Assembly: GCF_030812335.1 (NCBI RefSeq)
Contig: NZ_JAUSSN010000001.1
Location: forward strand, 596,970-660,969
DNA: 64,000 nt
Source of the DNA: Pseudarthrobacter oxydans
GTDB taxonomy: Bacteria > Actinomycetota > Actinomycetes > Actinomycetales > Micrococcaceae
Reading direction: 5' to 3'
The translations under genes were made by a program, and so were the position numbers. Shown one piece after another: positions 32,586 through 41,986 of this stretch. A model generated the notes under the pieces. It made no database searches and was not told the origin of the DNA. It saw nothing but the letters and a program-made list of their open reading frames with translations. How positions within the stretch are numbered: position 1 is the first letter of the stretch; each line of letters begins with the position of its first letter.

Positions 32586-35264
32586 GTGACCCCGGAGGCT
32601 CCCTCCGGGGGGCGAAGCGCCGCGGCGTTGCCAGGCATTTCCGGCCTGAGCTCCGCCGAGGCGGCCCAGCGGCTCACCCAATTCGGGGCGAACAAGCTGC
32701 CGGAGGCCGGAACCGTCCCGGGCTGGCGCAAACTGCTGGCCGAGATGACCCACTTCTTCGCCATCCTGCTGTGGTGCGCCTCCGTGCTGGCCTACCTGGC
32801 GGGCATGCCGCAGCTGGCCATCGCGATCGTCGTCGTGATCCTGGTCAACGGAATCTTCGCCTACATCCAGCAGGAGCGCGCCCAGCATGCGGCCTCCAAG
32901 CTCCGCGAGCTGCTCCCGGCGATGGTCTCGGTCCGCCGGGACAACCGCCTCATCAAGGTCCACACCACCGAACTGGTGCCGGACGACGCCGTCGTGCTGG
33001 TGGCCGGCGACCGGGTCCCGGCGGACCTCCGGCTGGTGCTGGCGGCGGGCTGCTCGGTGGACGAGTCGATGCTTACCGGTGAAAGCGAGGCGCTCGCCAA
33101 GGTCCCCGGCGACACCGTCTATGGCGGGACCTTCCTGGTCAACGGCCAGGCCGAAGGTCTGGTCGCGGGAACGGGCGGGAAGACCCGGCTGGCCGAAATC
33201 GCTGCCCTGACCGGCAAGGTGGCGGCGCCGCCGAGCCCGCTGGCGCGGGAACTGCAACGCATCGTCCGCATCACCGCCGCGATGGCCCTGGGTATCGGTG
33301 TGCTGTTCTTCTTGCTCTCCCTTCTGGTCGGCATCTCCTGGCGGGACGCCTTTCTGTTTGCCATCGGCGTGATGGTGGCGCTGGTGCCCGAGGGCCTGCT
33401 GCCCACGGTGACGCTGTCCCTGGCCGTCGGGGCGCAGCGGATGGCGCAGCGCAACGCACTGGTCCGCAACCTGGAAGCGGTGGAAACCCTCGGCTCCACC
33501 ACGTACATCTGCACGGACAAGACCGGCACGCTGACCCAGAACCGGATGAACGCCGTCGAGGTCTGGACCCCGGCCGGGGTGCTCAGTATTATCGGCGCGG
33601 GGTACGGGCCGGAGGCTGAGGTCACCGGGACGGGGGCCGGGGAAGCACGGCACCTCAGCACCGCCGCGCTGGCCGCCTCCGTAGGCCGCGCGGTGCTCCA
33701 TGAGGGCAAGTGGATTGCCGAGGGCGACCCGATGGAGGCCGCCATCGCCGCGCTGGCCGCCCGGCTGGCCGGTCCCGGGCCGGATCCCGGGTGGGGTCCA
33801 GGTCCAGCCGAACCGGCGGTGTCGCACCGCTTCGCCTTCGATCCCCGGCGGCTGCGGGAGTCCGCGATCGTCGGCACCACGCTGTATGTCAAGGGCGCCC
33901 CGGAATCCGTGATTCCGCTGTGCGTGCACGGCGGCGGCGACGCCGGCGAGGCCGCGGGCGCCGCCCGGGCGCGGGAGATGGTTGACCGAATGGCCTCCCA
34001 CGGGCTGCGGGTGCTGGCCGTGGCCGAACGGACCCTTCCCGGCCGGCCCGGCGCCAGCTTCAAACTGGAGGAGGTGGAGAGCGAACTGACGCTGCTGGGG
34101 CTGATCGGCCTGCACGACCCGCCCCGGGCCGAGGTCCGCGTGGCACTCGAGGCGGCCCGCGAGGCCGGCATCAAGGTCGCCATGGTCACCGGCGACCACG
34201 CCTTCACAGCGGCCGCCATCGCCCGGGAAACCGGGCTAATCGGATCACCCGAGCTGGTGCTGGAGGGCCACAACCTGCCCGAGGACGACGCCGTCCTGGC
34301 CGCCCTGCTGGACCGCGACGGGGTGGTGGTCAGCCGGGTCACCCCGGAACAGAAACTCCGGGTGGCCAGCCTGCTGCAGCGCCGCGGCCACGTCGTGGCG
34401 ATGACCGGCGACGGCGTCAACGACGGCCCGGCCCTGCAGCAGGCCGACATCGGCGTGGCCATGGGGCTCAGCGGCACGGACGTGGCCCGCGAGGCGGCGG
34501 ACCTCGTGCTCCTGGACGACGACTTCGCCACCATCATCGCCGCGGTGGAGCAGGGCCGCGCCACGTACGCGAACATCCGGCGCTTCCTGACCTACCACCT
34601 GACGGACAACGTCGCCGAGCTCACCCCCTTCGTGATCTGGGCGCTCTCCGGCGGGCGGTTCCCGCTGGCGCTGAGCGTGCTGCAGATCCTCGCCCTCGAC
34701 ATCGGCACCGACCTGCTCCCCGCACTGGCGCTGGGCAGCGAGGCCCCGAGCAAGGGAACCCTGAAACGCCCGCCCGAGCGCAGGCACCTAATGGACCGGG
34801 CACTGATGTACCGGGTGTTCGGGCTGCTGGGCCCGGTCGAGGCACTCTTCGAAATGACGGCGTACACGGCGGTCCTGCTCGGGGCCGGCTGGACCCCGGG
34901 GGCGGAGCTGCCGGCGTCGGACGTGCTGATGGCCGCCTCCGGCGCCGCGTTCACCACCGTGGTCCTGGCGCAGCTCGCCAACGCCTTCGCCTGCCGCAGC
35001 GCCTCCGTCCCGCCCTGGCGGCTCGGCTGGTTCACCAACCGGCTGCTGGTCTGGGCCGTGCTGGCCGAACTGGGCCTGCTGGCGGTGTTCCTGTTCCTCG
35101 GGCCGCTGGCCGCCCTGCTGGGCCACGCGCCGCCGTCGCCCGGCGGACTGGCAGTGGCGCTCGCCGCCATTCCCGCCGTGCTGCTCGCGGACTGGCTCTA
35201 CAAGATCGCCCGCCACCGCCGGGCCGCGAAGGCCGAACCGGCCACCAAGGTCCAAAGACTCTGA
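32586..35264 (+). CDS. Cation-transporting P-type ATPase (P2 type)
   Basis: 892 residues. The phosphorylated Asp311 lies in CTDKTGTLTQN; the actuator loop has SMLTGES, the hinge is TGDGVNDGPALQQADIGVAMG and PEG in LVPEGLLPTVTLSLA is the helix-4 motif. The N-terminal GLSSAEAAQRLTQFGAN cation-ATPase domain and a six-helix C-terminal domain place it among P2-type Ca2+/Na+/K+ pumps, not the heavy-metal P1B class. The GTG start at 32586 is the most upstream choice. It precedes ppsA by 32 bp. Confidence 0.92.
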   Translation: MTPEAPSGGRSAAALPGISGLSSAEAAQRLTQFGANKLPEAGTVPGWRKLLAEMTHFFAILLWCASVLAYLAGMPQLAIAIVVVILVNGIFAYIQQERAQHAASKLRELLPAMVSVRRDNRLIKVHTTELVPDDAVVLVAGDRVPADLRLVLAAGCSVDESMLTGESEALAKVPGDTVYGGTFLVNGQAEGLVAGTGGKTRLAEIAALTGKVAAPPSPLARELQRIVRITAAMALGIGVLFFLLSLLVGISWRDAFLFAIGVMVALVPEGLLPTVTLSLAVGAQRMAQRNALVRNLEAVETLGSTTYICTDKTGTLTQNRMNAVEVWTPAGVLSIIGAGYGPEAEVTGTGAGEARHLSTAALAASVGRAVLHEGKWIAEGDPMEAAIAALAARLAGPGPDPGWGPGPAEPAVSHRFAFDPRRLRESAIVGTTLYVKGAPESVIPLCVHGGGDAGEAAGAARAREMVDRMASHGLRVLAVAERTLPGRPGASFKLEEVESELTLLGLIGLHDPPRAEVRVALEAAREAGIKVAMVTGDHAFTAAAIARETGLIGSPELVLEGHNLPEDDAVLAALLDRDGVVVSRVTPEQKLRVASLLQRRGHVVAMTGDGVNDGPALQQADIGVAMGLSGTDVAREAADLVLLDDDFATIIAAVEQGRATYANIRRFLTYHLTDNVAELTPFVIWALSGGRFPLALSVLQILALDIGTDLLPALALGSEAPSKGTLKRPPERRHLMDRALMYRVFGLLGPVEALFEMTAYTAVLLGAGWTPGAELPASDVLMAASGAAFTTVVLAQLANAFACRSASVPPWRLGWFTNRLLVWAVLAELGLLAVFLFLGPLAALLGHAPPSPGGLAVALAAIPAVLLADWLYKIARHRRAAKAEPATKVQRL

Positions 35265-35296
35265 CACCGCCCGGCCCGCCGCCACAGGATGGGTCC

Positions 35297-37687
35297 ATGA
35301 CTGACTCCCCGGTGCTGTGGTTTGACGAGATCGGCATGGGCGATGTCCCGCAGGTGGGCGGCAAAAACGCCTCCCTCGGCGAACTCATCCAGTCCCTGAA
35401 AGCCAAGGGCGTGCGCGTGCCCGACGGCTTCGCCACCACCGCCGACGCCTACCGCCGGTTCCTCGAGGCCAACGGGATCGAGGCCGCGATGCGCTCGCGG
35501 ATCAAGTCCTACCGCTCGGGCGAAACCTCCCTGCGCGCCACCGGGGAAGCCATCCGGGAACTGTTCCTGGACAGTGAGTTCCCGGCGGACATCAGCGAAG
35601 CCATCCGCTCCCACTACCGCGAACTGGGCGGGCGCGCCGGACTGGACCGGCTCTCGGTCGCGGTCCGCAGCAGCGCCACCGCCGAGGACCTGCCGGACGC
35701 GAGCTTCGCCGGGCAGCAGGAGACGTTCCTGAACATCGCCGGGGAACGGGAACTCCTGGACGCCTGCCGCCGCTGCTACGCCTCCCTCTTCACCGACCGG
35801 GCCATCAGCTACCGCGAGGTCAAGGGCCTTGACCACCTCGACGTCGCGCTCTCGATCGGCGTGCAGCGGATGGTGCGCTCCGACGTCGGCGCCTCCGGCG
35901 TGATGTTCTCCATCGACACGGATTCCGGCTTCCCCCGCGTCGCCGTGGTCAGCGCCGCCTGGGGCCTGGGCGAAACCGTGGTCCAGGGCACCATCAACCC
36001 GGACAAATACCTCGTGTTCAAACCGCTCCTGGCGCAGCCGGAGTACGCCCCGATCATCGAAAAGACCCTCGGCTCCAAGGCGCGGAAAATGGTTTACAGC
36101 CGCGGCGGCCACGCACGCACCAAAATGGTGGACACCTCGGAAGCCGAACGCCGCGCCTTTGTCCTGGCCGACGCCGAGATCCTCGCCCTGGCGCGCTGGG
36201 CCGTGAGCGTGGAGGAGCACTACGCCCGGCCGATGGACATGGAATGGGCCCGGGTCGGCGTGACCGGGGAGCTGTTTATGGTCCAGGCCCGGCCGGAGAC
36301 GGTCCAGTCGCAGAAGACCGGTTCCCGGTTCACCCTCCACCACCTGCTGGAGACCGGCACCGTGCTGGCGCGCGGCGCCGCGATCGGCGATTCCATCGCG
36401 CAGGGCACCGCGTGCGTGATCAGGAGCGCGGCGGACATCGAAAACTTCCGCGACGGCGCCATCCTCGTCACCGAGATGACCGACCCGGACTGGGTTCCGA
36501 TCATGAAGCGGGCGGCCGGCATCGTGACCGACCACGGCGGCCCCACCAGCCACGCGGCGATCGTGAGCCGCGAACTCGGGGTCCCTGCCGTCGTCGGCAC
36601 CGGCAACGCGACCACTGTCCTGGCGGAGGGCCTCGCCGTGACCATCTCCTGCGCCGAGGGTGATGAAGGCCGCGTCTACCGGGGCAGCCTTGCGTTTGAA
36701 ACCGAGGAGGTGGACCTCGGGGAGCTGCCGGAGACGCACACCAAAGTCATGGTCAACATAGCCAGCCCCGCGGCCGCGTTCCAGTGGTGGCGGCTGCCGG
36801 CCGACGGCGTCGGGCTGGCCCGGATGGAATTCATCATCAGCAGCCTGATCCGCGTGCACCCGATGGCGCTGGTCCACCCCGAGCGGGTCACCGACCCCGG
36901 CGAGGCCGAGCAGATCCGCGTCCTGACCAGCGGCTATACGGACCCGAAGGACTACTTCGTGGACGCCTTGGCCCTGGGCATCGCCAAGATCGCCGCGCCC
37001 TACCATCCCCGGCCGGTGATCGTCCGGCTCAGCGACTTCAAAACGAACGAGTACGCGCACCTGATCGGCGGCTCGGCCTTCGAGGAACCGGAGGAGAACC
37101 CCATGCTCGGCTTCCGCGGCGCCTCCCGCTACTACGACGAGCGCTACCGCGAGGGGTTCGCCCTGGAGTGTGTGGCCCTCAAAAGGGTCCGGGAGCAGCT
37201 TGGGTTCGGCAACATCATCGTGATGATTCCGTTCTGCCGGACCCCGCAGGAAGCGGACCGGGTGCTTGCCGTGATGGCGGAGAACGGCCTGGTCCGGGGC
37301 GGGAACGGCCTGCAGGTCTACATGATGTGCGAGATCCCGTCCAACGTCGTCCTCGCCGAAAAGTTCGCCACCCGGTTCGACGGCTTCTCCATCGGCTCCA
37401 ATGACCTCACCCAGCTGGTCCTGGGCGTGGACCGGGATTCGGCGCAGCTGGCCTCACTCTTCGATGAGCGGGACGAGGCCGTCATGGCGATGATCAGCGA
37501 GGCCATCCGCAAGGCCCACGCCGCCGGGATCAAGATCGGCATCTGCGGCCAGGGCCCCAGCAACCACCCCGAGTTCGCGGAGTTCCTGGTCAGCGAGGGC
37601 ATTGATTCGATCTCGCTGAACCCGGACAGCTATCTCAGGACCGTTCCGCGGATCGCGGAAGCCGAGAAACAGGCAGCGGCCCGGTAG
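35297..37687 (+). CDS. ppsA: Phosphoenolpyruvate synthase
   Basis: 796 residues, the PpsA length. The N-terminal ATP-binding domain carries GGKNASLGEL and AVRSSATAEDLPDASFAGQQE. The phosphohistidine domain has the swivelling His in GGPTSHAAI. The C-terminal PEP/pyruvate barrel has GFRGASRYY, FSIGSNDLTQLVLGVDRD and GICGQGPS with the catalytic Cys. It makes PEP from pyruvate and ATP for gluconeogenesis. The last 53 bp overlap the convergent metal ATPase gene. Confidence 0.95.
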   Translation: MTDSPVLWFDEIGMGDVPQVGGKNASLGELIQSLKAKGVRVPDGFATTADAYRRFLEANGIEAAMRSRIKSYRSGETSLRATGEAIRELFLDSEFPADISEAIRSHYRELGGRAGLDRLSVAVRSSATAEDLPDASFAGQQETFLNIAGERELLDACRRCYASLFTDRAISYREVKGLDHLDVALSIGVQRMVRSDVGASGVMFSIDTDSGFPRVAVVSAAWGLGETVVQGTINPDKYLVFKPLLAQPEYAPIIEKTLGSKARKMVYSRGGHARTKMVDTSEAERRAFVLADAEILALARWAVSVEEHYARPMDMEWARVGVTGELFMVQARPETVQSQKTGSRFTLHHLLETGTVLARGAAIGDSIAQGTACVIRSAADIENFRDGAILVTEMTDPDWVPIMKRAAGIVTDHGGPTSHAAIVSRELGVPAVVGTGNATTVLAEGLAVTISCAEGDEGRVYRGSLAFETEEVDLGELPETHTKVMVNIASPAAAFQWWRLPADGVGLARMEFIISSLIRVHPMALVHPERVTDPGEAEQIRVLTSGYTDPKDYFVDALALGIAKIAAPYHPRPVIVRLSDFKTNEYAHLIGGSAFEEPEENPMLGFRGASRYYDERYREGFALECVALKRVREQLGFGNIIVMIPFCRTPQEADRVLAVMAENGLVRGGNGLQVYMMCEIPSNVVLAEKFATRFDGFSIGSNDLTQLVLGVDRDSAQLASLFDERDEAVMAMISEAIRKAHAAGIKIGICGQGPSNHPEFAEFLVSEGIDSISLNPDSYLRTVPRIAEAEKQAAAR

Positions 37688-39620
37688 CGCCGGCGGTTTT
37701 CTGCCCCGGAAGCTTTGCTCCGGCCGCCTTCCTGCCGGGGCTCAGTGCGCGGAGCGCATTGAGGATCGTGGCCAGGTCCACGAGTTCCTGGGTCAGGGCG
37801 CCGGCGATGGCCGGGATGTAGCCGGCCGCCGCCGCGATCATCAGCGCCACGCTCAGCCCGATCCCGATCCAGATGCTCTGCAGCGCCACCTTGACGGTGC
37901 GCTGCCCGATCCGCACGGCGGAGGCGGCCTTGGACAGGTCATCGAGGATGATCACGACGTCGGCCGACTCGCCGGCCGCCGTCGAGCCGCGCGCACCCAT
38001 CGCGATCCCGACGTCGGCGACGGCCAGGACGGGGGCGTCGTTGACGCCGTCGCCGACCATCATGACCGGGCGGAGCGGCAGGGACCGGACGGCTTCGACC
38101 TTGTCCGGCGGCAGGCACTCGGCCCGGACATCGGTGAGCCCGGCCTCGGCCGCGATGTGCTCGGCGGTGGCGAGCGCATCGCCGGTCAGCATGACCGTCC
38201 GGGTGACGCCGAGTTCCTTGAGCTCGGCCAGGGTGCGGCGGGCTTCCCGGCGGATCGGGTCGCTCATCACGAGGGACCCGGCGAATTCCCCGGCCACGCC
38301 CACGTAGATGGCCAGTTCGCCGCTGGCGAGCACCGTTGCCACGACGCCGGGGGCCGATTCGGCCACGAAGTTGGGCTTGCCGACCACCACGTCGCGGCCG
38401 TCGAAGCGGGCCCGGACGCCGTGCGTGGCGAATTCGGTGGCCTCCGTGGCTGTTTTGAACGCCAGCCCGCGGCTCTGCGCGGCATCCATCACCGAGGCGG
38501 CGAGCACATGGGAGGAATACTGTTCGGCGGAGGCCGCCAGCCCGAGGACCTCGTCCTCGGTGAAGGATCCCGCGGTGCGGACAGCGACCAGGGCCGGCCG
38601 GCCGTAGGTGAGGGTGCCGGTCTTGTCGAAGGCGACCGTCTTGATCCGGCTCAGTTGCTCCAGAACGCCGGCGTATTTGACGATGATGCCGCCGCGCGCG
38701 GCGCGGCTCATGCCCCCTAGGAACGCCACCGGGGCGGCGATCAGCAGCGGGCACGGGGTGGCCACCACCAGCACCTCCGCGAAGCGGGCCGGGCTGCCAC
38801 TGACCATCCAGCCGATCGCGCCCAGGACGTAGGCGAGGGCAGTGAACGGCACGGCATACCGGTCCGCGAGCCGCACCATGGGCGCCTTGCTGTCCGCGGC
38901 TTCCTTCACCAGGGCCACGATGCGGCTGTACTGCGAATCCTCCATCCGTGCCGTGACCTGCATCCGGACCGCGGCTTCGCCGTTAAGGGAGCCGCTCATC
39001 AGCCCCTCCCCGGCAACCCGCTCCACCGGAAGGCTCTCCCCGGTGAGCGAGGACTCGTCGAAGCTGCCGGACGCGGAGAGCAGGATGCCGTCCAGCGGCA
39101 CCACCTCACCCGGCCTCACCAGCAGGATGTCCCCGACCTCGACCTCCGTGGCCGCGACATCCTCCTGCTGGCCGTTTGTGGGGGTTCCGGCGGTATGGGT
39201 TCCGCCTGTGTCGGTTCCGCCTGCGTCGGTTCCGCCTGCGGAGGTGCTGCCGCCGCGTTCCCGGTGGGCCGTCTGCGGGACGCGTTCCAGCAGGGACGTG
39301 AGTTCTTTTTTGGCCCGGCCGGCCGCGTAGTCCTCCAGGGCGGTCCCGCCGGCCATCATGAGGACGATGATCATGGAGGCGATGTACTCGCCCACGAGCA
39401 CCGTGCTGACGATCGCGGTGACCGCCAGGATGTCGATGCCCCACTGGCCGCCGATCAGCCGGCGGACCATGCCGACGGCCAGGTACGCCGCCACGGCAAG
39501 GGCGTAGATGCTGGCTGAGATCTGCGCAATCAGCGGCTGCCCGGACAGGAGCAGTATAAGCACCGCGAGCAGGGCAGCTATTGTGCCCGCAACAAGCGGA
39601 TACCGGAGCAAAAGTTTCAC
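37635..39620 (-). CDS. Heavy-metal P1B-type ATPase
   Basis: 661 residues. The CPx motif is ATPCPLLIAAPVAFLGG, the phosphorylation site FDKTGTLTYG and the hinge GDGVNDAPVLAVADVGIAMG. There is no N-terminal heavy-metal-associated domain and the first helices are intact, so metal binding must rely on the membrane site; CPL rather than CPC/CPH hints at Zn/Cd/Co-type cargo. Four 15-bp repeats encode a Gly-Thr-rich insert in the cytosolic loop before the actuator domain. The gene end overlaps ppsA by 53 bp. Confidence 0.92.
   Translation of the reverse strand: MKLLLRYPLVAGTIAALLAVLILLLSGQPLIAQISASIYALAVAAYLAVGMVRRLIGGQWGIDILAVTAIVSTVLVGEYIASMIIVLMMAGGTALEDYAAGRAKKELTSLLERVPQTAHRERGGSTSAGGTDAGGTDTGGTHTAGTPTNGQQEDVAATEVEVGDILLVRPGEVVPLDGILLSASGSFDESSLTGESLPVERVAGEGLMSGSLNGEAAVRMQVTARMEDSQYSRIVALVKEAADSKAPMVRLADRYAVPFTALAYVLGAIGWMVSGSPARFAEVLVVATPCPLLIAAPVAFLGGMSRAARGGIIVKYAGVLEQLSRIKTVAFDKTGTLTYGRPALVAVRTAGSFTEDEVLGLAASAEQYSSHVLAASVMDAAQSRGLAFKTATEATEFATHGVRARFDGRDVVVGKPNFVAESAPGVVATVLASGELAIYVGVAGEFAGSLVMSDPIRREARRTLAELKELGVTRTVMLTGDALATAEHIAAEAGLTDVRAECLPPDKVEAVRSLPLRPVMMVGDGVNDAPVLAVADVGIAMGARGSTAAGESADVVIILDDLSKAASAVRIGQRTVKVALQSIWIGIGLSVALMIAAAAGYIPAIAGALTQELVDLATILNALRALSPGRKAAGAKLPGQKTAGATGPLPVSRLPRSAERS
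39183..39242. repeat. 15-bp in-frame tandem repeat, four units
   Basis: Units at 39183, 39198, 39213 and 39228 share GGTTCCGCCTGYGTC on the plus strand, the first being the most divergent. Translated on the minus strand they give GGT-type pentapeptides (for example GGTDT). The period of 15 keeps frame, so copy number can vary without breaking the ATPase. Confidence 0.85.
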
Positions 39621-39851
39621 GGATATCCTGCCTTAGCTTTCGCGTTATCTTCACGCGTCTTCCACTATTTGCATCCTACTGCGGCCCCTTCCGTGGAGGT
39701 CCGTGCGGGCACAGGTTACGAAGCTCCGGCGGGCGGTCCCCTCACGGGCATGAGACGCTGGAGCGGGGCGGGGGAGGACCCGTCCCGGCCGAACCGGCCC
39801 GCAGCCAGGGACCCGGTGACGGTCCGGCGGGACAGTACCAGGAGGAATGGC

Positions 39852-40964
39852 ATGCGCAGCAGCTCAGACACCGTTGAGACCAAAACTGCCCTGGTGGTGG
39901 GAGCCAGCGGAATTGCCGGGTCCGCCCTGGTCGACAGGCTCGCCGAGGAGGGCTGGGACGTTGTGGCACTCTCCCGCAGCCCGCTCCGGCGCAGTGACGT
40001 CCGCCATGTGAGTGCGGACCTGAATTCGGTGGAAGGCCTGCGGGAAGCGCTGGCCGGCGAACAGGCGAGCCATGTGTTCTACACCGCCTGGTCACGGATG
40101 AACACGGAACAGGAAAACATCGAGACCAACGCGGCCATGCTGCGGAACCTGCTGGCCAGCCTCAGCGGCCATCCGGTGAAGCATGTGGCCCTCATGACCG
40201 GGCTGAAGCACTATCTGGGCCCCTTTGAAGCGTACGCGGCGGGGGAGATGCCGGACACTCCCTTCCGCGAAAGTGAGCCGAGGCTGCCGACGCCCAACTT
40301 CTACTACGCCCAGGAAGACGAGTTGTGGGCCGCCGCTGGGACGCAGGGCTTCGGCTGGTCCGTGCACCGGGCGCATACGGTGATCGGGCATGCGGTCGGC
40401 AATGCCATGAACATGGGCCTCACCCTCGCCGTCCAGGCGTCCATCTGCCGGGAGCTCGGCCAGCCATTCATCTTCCCGGGCTCCGAGACGCAGTGGAACA
40501 GCCTCACGGACATGACGGATGCCGGGCTGCTCGCCGACCACATGATCTGGGCAGCCACCGCCGACGGGGTGGGCGACGAGGCCTACAACATCGTCAACGG
40601 CGACATCTTCCGCTGGCGCCGCATGTGGCCTGCTCTCGCCGCCTATTTCCGCGTCGAACCCGTCGGGTACGACGGCCAGCCCCGCCCGCTGGAACAACAG
40701 ATGCTCGGCAAGGAGGGCCTCTGGGCAGACATCGCCGCCCGCCACGGGCTCGCCGAACCCGATCTCGCAAGGCTCGCCTCCTGGTGGCACACGGACGGTG
40801 ATCTGGGCCGGAACCTCGAAGTCGTCACCGACATGAGCAAGAGCCGCCTTGCCGGCTTCACCGGGTACCGCCGCACGGAAGACTCCTTCACCCGCTTGTT
40901 CGACCGGCTCCGGGCCGACCGCCTGATACCGGCAGCGTCCGCCCCGGGGGCCTTTCAGCCCTAG
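39852..40964 (+). CDS. PRISE-type SDR (progesterone 5-beta-reductase-like)
   Basis: 370 residues. The Rossmann motif is VVGASGIAGSALVD. GLKHYLGPFE carries the unusual catalytic Lys and NFYYAQED the catalytic Tyr of the PRISE (iridoid synthase/progesterone 5-beta-reductase) class, which reduces activated C=C bonds with NADPH. GGAGGA lies six bases before the ATG at 39852; the frame is open further upstream but without family sequence. The real substrate in bacteria is generally unknown. Confidence 0.85.
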   Translation: MRSSSDTVETKTALVVGASGIAGSALVDRLAEEGWDVVALSRSPLRRSDVRHVSADLNSVEGLREALAGEQASHVFYTAWSRMNTEQENIETNAAMLRNLLASLSGHPVKHVALMTGLKHYLGPFEAYAAGEMPDTPFRESEPRLPTPNFYYAQEDELWAAAGTQGFGWSVHRAHTVIGHAVGNAMNMGLTLAVQASICRELGQPFIFPGSETQWNSLTDMTDAGLLADHMIWAATADGVGDEAYNIVNGDIFRWRRMWPALAAYFRVEPVGYDGQPRPLEQQMLGKEGLWADIAARHGLAEPDLARLASWWHTDGDLGRNLEVVTDMSKSRLAGFTGYRRTEDSFTRLFDRLRADRLIPAASAPGAFQP

Positions 40965-40996
40965 TTTGGCTGTGGCCGGTGGTGCCACCGTGAAGC

Positions 40997-41986
40997 ATGT
41001 GGTCGTTCCTGTCCGAGCGGCGCCGGTGGCTAGCGGCCGTGGCCGCGGTGCTTCTGCTGTCCGCGGCGGTGGTGCTGGCCGCCGTCCTGACGACGGTCCC
41101 GCCGTCGGCCGGCCCGTCCCCATCCGAGTCGTCACCGCCGCCCACAGTGCCGCCTTCGCCGGCGATTCCGGTCACGGCGGGCCCCTCGGACAGCGCGACG
41201 CCGGGGCCGTCGCCGTCGGACGCTCCGGTCCCCGCCCCCAGCGACACGGCTCCCGCCGGGCCCGCACCGCTGCCCACCAGCCCCGCTCCGCCCCCGCCCG
41301 CACCGCCGGCGCCTGAACCCCCGCCCCCGCCCGTACTGGCGGCACCGTTCCCCGCCGCGCTCGCCGGCCGTGACCTCGAGGTGATCCCGGACGCCGGGAC
41401 GGTGGTGGCGCTGACGTTCGACGCCGGCGCCAACTCGGCCGGGCTGCCCGGCATCCTGCAGACCCTCGCCGCCACCCGTGTGCGCGGCACGTTCTTCCTC
41501 ACCGGCAACTGGGCCGCCGCGAACCCGGCGGGAGTCGCGGCCATCGTGGCGGGCGGCCACCGGCTGGGCAACCATTCGATGACCCATCCGGGCTTCACCG
41601 GGCTCCCCGACGCCGCGGTCGGGGACCAGCTGTCCGGAGCCGAGCAGGCCATCCGGGCCGGCGGCGGGGACCCGCGGCCGTTGTTCCGGTTCCCGTTCGG
41701 CGAACGCGACGCCCGCACCATCGCCGCGGTCAACGCCTACGGGTACCTGCCCGTCCGCTGGACCGTGGACACCCTGGGCTGGAAGGGCAGCAGCGGAGGG
41801 ATCACGGCACAGATCGTGGCGGACCGGGTGCTCGCCGGGCTCCGGCCCGGGGAGATCGTGCTCATGCACATCGGCTCCAACCCCAACGACGGGACCACCC
41901 TCGACGCCGACGCCCTGCCCGGGATGATCGAGCGGATCCGGGCGGCCGGCTACGGCTTCACCACCCTCGATGCGCTGCTGGCATGA
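40997..41986 (+). CDS. Polysaccharide deacetylase (NodB domain), secreted or anchored
   Basis: 329 residues. An uncleaved signal anchor (about residues 10-31) is followed by a Pro/Ser/Ala-rich linker of roughly 85 residues. The NodB domain (about 135-325) has ALTFDAGANS in place of TFDDG, the metal His pair NHSMTHPGF, and RFPFGERDARTI. The final catalytic His lies in VLMHIGSN. It should act outside the membrane on an N-acetylated polymer such as peptidoglycan. The stop overlaps the start of the phosphorylase fusion by four bases. Confidence 0.88.
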   Translation: MWSFLSERRRWLAAVAAVLLLSAAVVLAAVLTTVPPSAGPSPSESSPPPTVPPSPAIPVTAGPSDSATPGPSPSDAPVPAPSDTAPAGPAPLPTSPAPPPPAPPAPEPPPPPVLAAPFPAALAGRDLEVIPDAGTVVALTFDAGANSAGLPGILQTLAATRVRGTFFLTGNWAAANPAGVAAIVAGGHRLGNHSMTHPGFTGLPDAAVGDQLSGAEQAIRAGGGDPRPLFRFPFGERDARTIAAVNAYGYLPVRWTVDTLGWKGSSGGITAQIVADRVLAGLRPGEIVLMHIGSNPNDGTTLDADALPGMIERIRAAGYGFTTLDALLA

